26,669 nucleotides of DNA, taken from positions 1 through 26,669 of the forward strand of contig CAJUPM010000006.1 in the NCBI GenBank assembly GCA_910588425.1, given 5' to 3'. Below are positions 23,831 through 26,669 of the stretch, piece after piece. The DNA is from an uncultured Christensenellaceae bacterium (GTDB taxonomy: Bacteria > Bacillota > Clostridia > Christensenellales > Christensenellaceae). The position numbers and the translations under genes were made by a program. Numbering within the stretch: the first letter of the stretch is position 1; each line of letters opens with the position of its first letter. The notes below the pieces were generated by a model. The model ran no database searches. It saw nothing but the letters and a program-made list of their open reading frames with translations, and had not been told where the DNA came from.

Positions 23831-23870
23831 GGAACTATGCGAACCTTTAGATTCGCTAGTTCCTTTTTTA
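23831..23870 (+). terminator. Terminator of the interrupted ssrA-type gene
   Basis: GGAACTA-T-GCGAA (23831-23843) pairs with TTCGCTAGTTCC (23852-23863) with one bulged base, and is followed by a T-rich run to 23870. It begins only four bases after the CCA end, as a stable RNA gene terminator should. Confidence 0.85.
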
Positions 23871-23905
23871 TAGTGTTTTGACAAAATAGACAGGCAATTT
23901 TGTGT

Positions 23906-24049
23906 TTGCAAAACGAGTTTCCTATTTTAAATAAAACATATATTTCGAGCGATATTTCAGTTATTGAGAGCCATACCCGCGATTTGAAAGATAGCTTTAA
24001 TGAAATAAAAAATGCATTTGATAATGCATTGCGTCTTGCAGTACAATGA
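23906..24049 (+). CDS. Small open frame or gene remnant upstream of the cellulase
   Basis: A frame open from 23882 allows a peptide of about 47 residues from TTG 23906. It ends in an amphipathic helix (SVIESHTRDLKDSFNEIKNA, FDNALRLAVQ). The stop TGA at 24047 overlaps the upstream ATG of the cellulase frame (ATGA). The ribosome binding site is poor. It may be the C-terminal remnant of a lost gene, or a genuine leader peptide. No function can be given. Confidence 0.25.
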   Translation: MQNEFPILNKTYISSDISVIESHTRDLKDSFNEIKNAFDNALRLAVQ

Positions 24050-24066
24050 AAAGGGTGATCGTACTT

Positions 24067-25542
24067 ATGAAGAGAGACAGAACTATTATTGCTGTTATTA
24101 TGTGTTTATGTTTTGTGGTTTTCTGCTTATCAGCATGTGGAAGAAAAGCAGTATCTATGGCAGATAGTCAGCAGACGGAGGAGCGTGCAGGTGATGTTCA
24201 GCCTGACAGCAGAAAGCAAGAGGAGAATCAGGAAGCAGAAGAGGCAGGACTAGAAACGCCGGATATCTCATCGCCTGCTGTCTGCGGCAAACTTTCTGTG
24301 GAGGGCACACAGCTTGTTGATGAGAAGGGGAAAGCTGTGCAGCTGCGAGGCTTAAGCACACATGGGTTATCATTCTATCCCCAATATATTAATGAGGAGT
24401 TTTTTGCTCAGCTTCGCCGGGAATGGAAGGCAAATGTGATACGCCTTGCCATGTATACAGCAGAATCCGGAGGTTATTGCACAGATGGGGATAAAGAGTA
24501 TTTGAAAAATCTGGTGCGTGCCGGCGTGGAGTATGCAAGCAGCCAGGATATGTATGTAATTGTGGATTGGCATATTTTATCGGATGGAAACCCCAATCAG
24601 CATGCATCGGAAGCAATAGATTTTTTTGCCCAAATGTCACAGGAATTTTCCGGTTATGATAATGTGATTTATGAAATTTGCAATGAGCCGAATGGAGGCA
24701 CTTCTTGGGGGGAAATCAAGACATATGCACAGAAGATAATACCGGTTATTCGCGCCAATGCGCCTGATGCTGTGATCTTGGTGGGGACGCCTAACTGGTC
24801 TCAGTATGTCGATGAGGCAGCCGCAGACCCGATTGCCGGTTATGATAATATTATGTATACACTGCATTTCTATGCGGCGACACATAAGGATGATCTGCGC
24901 AATCGGATGATAGGGGCGATAGATGCAGGCCTTCCCATATTCGTATCCGAATATGGAATCTGCGACGCCAGCGGAAACGGCGGGATTGACGAGGCGCAGG
25001 CAAATGCTTGGGTGCAGGTTATGAATCAATATAAGGTCAGCTATGTGGCCTGGAATATTTCCAATAAGGCGGAGACCTCAGCAATTTTTCAAAGCACAGT
25101 AGAGAAAACCTCGGGGTTTTCCCAGGAAGATCTGAGTGATTCCGGCAAATGGCTATATCATATTCTCACGGGAGAGAAGCCGACTTTAGGCAGCGGACAG
25201 ACTGTGGACGTACCAAGCAGCAGCCAGAGCGCGGCTGTTCAGAGCGGCAAGGTAGAGGTTATAGCATTACTCGTAAACAGCTGGGAAGCAAATGGGGAGC
25301 AATTCTATCAATATGCGCTGACAGTAAAAAACATATCCAACCAGCCTTGTGAAAGATGGGAAGCAGATTTAAGATTTAGCGGCGATATCTCTCTGTCTGA
25401 TGGGTGGAATGGGCAATATTCGGTGCAGGGAAATACTCTGCATATTTCCTCGGTGGATTATAATGCAAGAATTGCTGCCGGCGGAAGCATACAGGATGTG
25501 GGAGTGATTATAAGCGCGAATACAGGATTAACGATTCAATAA
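24067..25542 (+). CDS. GH5 cellulase lipoprotein with CBM2-like domain
   Basis: An extracellular endo-beta-1,4-glucanase-like enzyme. The start ATG 24067 has GGGTGAT nine bases upstream; ATG 24046 is an alternative. Residues 1-23 are a lipoprotein signal with lipobox LSAC (Cys24), so the enzyme is anchored on the outer face of the membrane. An acidic, Gln/Glu-rich linker runs to about 70. The GH5 barrel (about 74-370) has the acid/base in EICNEPN (Glu207), the nucleophile in FVSEYG (Glu295), and supporting motifs VQLRGLSTHG, VIVDWHI, YTLHFYA and VAWNIS. A Ser-rich linker leads to a CBM2-like beta-sandwich (about 396-491) with NSWEANG, WEADLRFSG and WNGQY. It follows the prophage end and belongs to the host. 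Confidence 0.9.
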   Translation: MKRDRTIIAVIMCLCFVVFCLSACGRKAVSMADSQQTEERAGDVQPDSRKQEENQEAEEAGLETPDISSPAVCGKLSVEGTQLVDEKGKAVQLRGLSTHGLSFYPQYINEEFFAQLRREWKANVIRLAMYTAESGGYCTDGDKEYLKNLVRAGVEYASSQDMYVIVDWHILSDGNPNQHASEAIDFFAQMSQEFSGYDNVIYEICNEPNGGTSWGEIKTYAQKIIPVIRANAPDAVILVGTPNWSQYVDEAAADPIAGYDNIMYTLHFYAATHKDDLRNRMIGAIDAGLPIFVSEYGICDASGNGGIDEAQANAWVQVMNQYKVSYVAWNISNKAETSAIFQSTVEKTSGFSQEDLSDSGKWLYHILTGEKPTLGSGQTVDVPSSSQSAAVQSGKVEVIALLVNSWEANGEQFYQYALTVKNISNQPCERWEADLRFSGDISLSDGWNGQYSVQGNTLHISSVDYNARIAAGGSIQDVGVIISANTGLTIQ

Positions 25543-25590
25543 GGTGAAAACCAAAATGACAGAAAATCTATAAAAAGTTACAGCATAAAA

Positions 25591-25633
25591 AACGTTATTG
25601 ATTTCTGAATATGGATATCAGTGGCGTTTTTTT
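25591..25633 (+). terminator. Terminator of the cellulase gene
   Basis: The arms AACGTTATTGAT (25591-25602) and ATCAGTGGCGTT (25617-25628) pair over 12 positions with three G-U pairs, and are followed by TTTTT. Confidence 0.7.
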
Positions 25634-25731
25634 ACTTACGCCAAGATAAATTCAAGTGGAACGCCGAATTTCACTATGGATAGTGAGGAATTGACTTTTC
25701 TTTATTAGGAAAATAGGAGAACTTTTGCAAA

Positions 25732-25765
25732 ATAAAAAACTCCCATATACGGGAGTTTTTTATTT
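25732..25765. terminator. Bidirectional terminator before the uracil permease end
   Basis: A-run, ACTCCC, ATATAC-type loop, GGGAGT and T-run form a symmetrical hairpin (about 25734-25763). It can stop the cellulase side and the minus-strand permease transcript, whose stop lies at 25772. Confidence 0.85.
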
Positions 25766-25771
25766 TCCTAT

Positions 25772-26669
25772 TTATTCAGCATCTTCTTTTTTCTTTTTAG
25801 AGCCAATGCTCAGAAGCAGATTCAGCAGAATGCCGAAAATAGCCGCGCCTGCCACGCAGGGAACTTCTATGCCAAAGAACGGAATATTGCCGCCAAAAGC
25901 ATACTGCCCGCCAAGGCCGATGATCATGATAGACGCGATGACAGCAATATTCTTAGAGCTGAACATATCGACATTCTTATCGATCATGATGGCGACGCCC
26001 TGTGCCGCAATAGCGCCAAAGAGGAAAATCTCAAGGCCGCCGATGACCGCCGTTGGGATGGAGTAGATAGCGCCGACAAGGGGCGTAAAGCAGGAGATGA
26101 CCATTGCGATAACGGCCGCGGCCATCAGCACCGGGATGGAGAAGACCTTGGTGATGGCCATGGCGCTGATATTTTCGCCGTAGTTGGTGCCGCCAGGCCC
26201 GCCGATGGCACCGGCGACCATATCGCCAATGCCGTCGCCGATCAGGTTGAGGCCAAGCTTGCTCTCGATGTCATAGCGCTTTTCGGAGCCTTTCTTTTTG
26301 GCCAGGTCGTTGACGTAAATATCAAGCTGATAAACATGCGCGGTGGATTCCGGAATGGTCGCCAGGGCGACGGGCATAATTGCCGCAACAGCCATCCAGG
26401 AAGGCTTGGGCAGCGTGATATGCGGAAGTGCAAAAACGCCAGCGCTTGCGACATCAGCCGGAACCTGTTTGAAGAGGTTGACGCCGGTTGTGAGCGAGAT
26501 AATGAGCGCGGCGACACAGCCTACGATGGGGCCGAGCAGCAGAGGAAGCTGGCCCAGCACGCCTTTGAGATAGACCGAGAAGAGAATCGTGGAGATCAGC
26601 GTAATGAGGGCGACAAGCAGCGCCATATTGGAGACCAGCTGCGGATCTCCGGCTGCTGCTGCGCCTGTG
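25772..26669 (-). CDS. uraA: Uracil/xanthine permease (UraA-type), 5' end outside window
   Basis: A proton-linked nucleobase transporter of the NCS2 family in the cytoplasmic membrane. The visible part has many hydrophobic segments, for example LLVALITLISTILFSVYL, LLLGPIVGCVAALIISLT, VLMAAAVIAMVISCFTPLVG and IAVIASIMIIGLGGQYAF. Signature residues include ATIPESTAHVYQL (first functional Glu) and NYGENISAMAITKVFS, the conserved second Glu motif of UraA. The frame stays open to the window edge (upstream of ATG 26626 it reads AAGDPQLVSN), so the gene begins outside. The C-terminal tail is lysine- and glutamate-rich. Regulation is not visible because the promoter lies outside; uracil-dependent control is usual for the family. 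Confidence 0.93.
   Translation of the reverse strand, partial: TGAAAAGDPQLVSNMALLVALITLISTILFSVYLKGVLGQLPLLLGPIVGCVAALIISLTTGVNLFKQVPADVASAGVFALPHITLPKPSWMAVAAIMPVALATIPESTAHVYQLDIYVNDLAKKKGSEKRYDIESKLGLNLIGDGIGDMVAGAIGGPGGTNYGENISAMAITKVFSIPVLMAAAVIAMVISCFTPLVGAIYSIPTAVIGGLEIFLFGAIAAQGVAIMIDKNVDMFSSKNIAVIASIMIIGLGGQYAFGGNIPFFGIEVPCVAGAAIFGILLNLLLSIGSKKKKEDAE

Noticed and set aside
24067..25542. Cellulase as prophage cargo
   Set aside because: It lies beyond the ssrA fragment and its terminator, outside the inferred right boundary.
25725..26066. 113-residue plus-strand frame
   Set aside because: It is antisense to the uracil permease, begins in a terminator and has no family features.

Overview
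This window is mainly the late (structural and lysis) half of a tailed, siphovirus-type prophage, followed by its lysogeny-side cargo, its right attachment junction and then host genes. The host looks like a Gram-positive anaerobe of the class Clostridia (Bacillota). The reasons are strong AGGAGG-type ribosome binding sites, frequent TTG and GTG starts, a lipoprotein cellulase of clostridial style and a head/tail module typical of clostridial siphoviruses. No rRNA or complete tRNA is present, so the genus cannot be set.

Layout. 1-522: end of an FxLYD-type protein cut by the window edge. 541-584: terminator. 587-9529: large terminase, a metallophosphoesterase and a DUF4406-like protein inserted between terminase and portal, portal, a Com-like zinc ribbon, scaffold, major capsid, neck proteins, tail tube and two tail-assembly chaperone frames joined by a -1 slippery site. 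9498-17726: tape measure, distal tail protein, a large tail protein with an internal duplication, and two tip proteins. 17740-19339: endolysin, holin and XhlA-like protein, closed by a strong terminator.

Cargo (19.4-23.6 kb). A visibly AT-rich two-gene operon (DUF6978-like plus DUF1828/DUF1829) has its own promoter. Behind it lies a compact, highly structured non-coding RNA candidate (about 20696-20816) with its own TATAAT box and terminator. On the opposite strand are an 804-residue polymorphic-toxin-like protein and a 75-residue putative immunity protein, expressed from a promoter flanked by palindromes that look like repressor sites.

The prophage ends at 23801-23826 in a 26-base copy of the 3' end of an alanine-type acceptor RNA, most likely tmRNA (ssrA), followed by the displaced terminator of that RNA gene. 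The host resumes with a GH5 cellulase lipoprotein carrying a CBM2-like domain, then a uracil permease on the minus strand that runs off the right edge. The integrase, early genes, left attachment site and intact ssrA should lie upstream of this window.

Most worth a second look: the orphan structured RNA beside the DUF6978/DUF1828 pair, and the operator-controlled toxin/immunity pair at the attachment end. The G_GGA_AAC frameshift site is the clearest single sequence signal.
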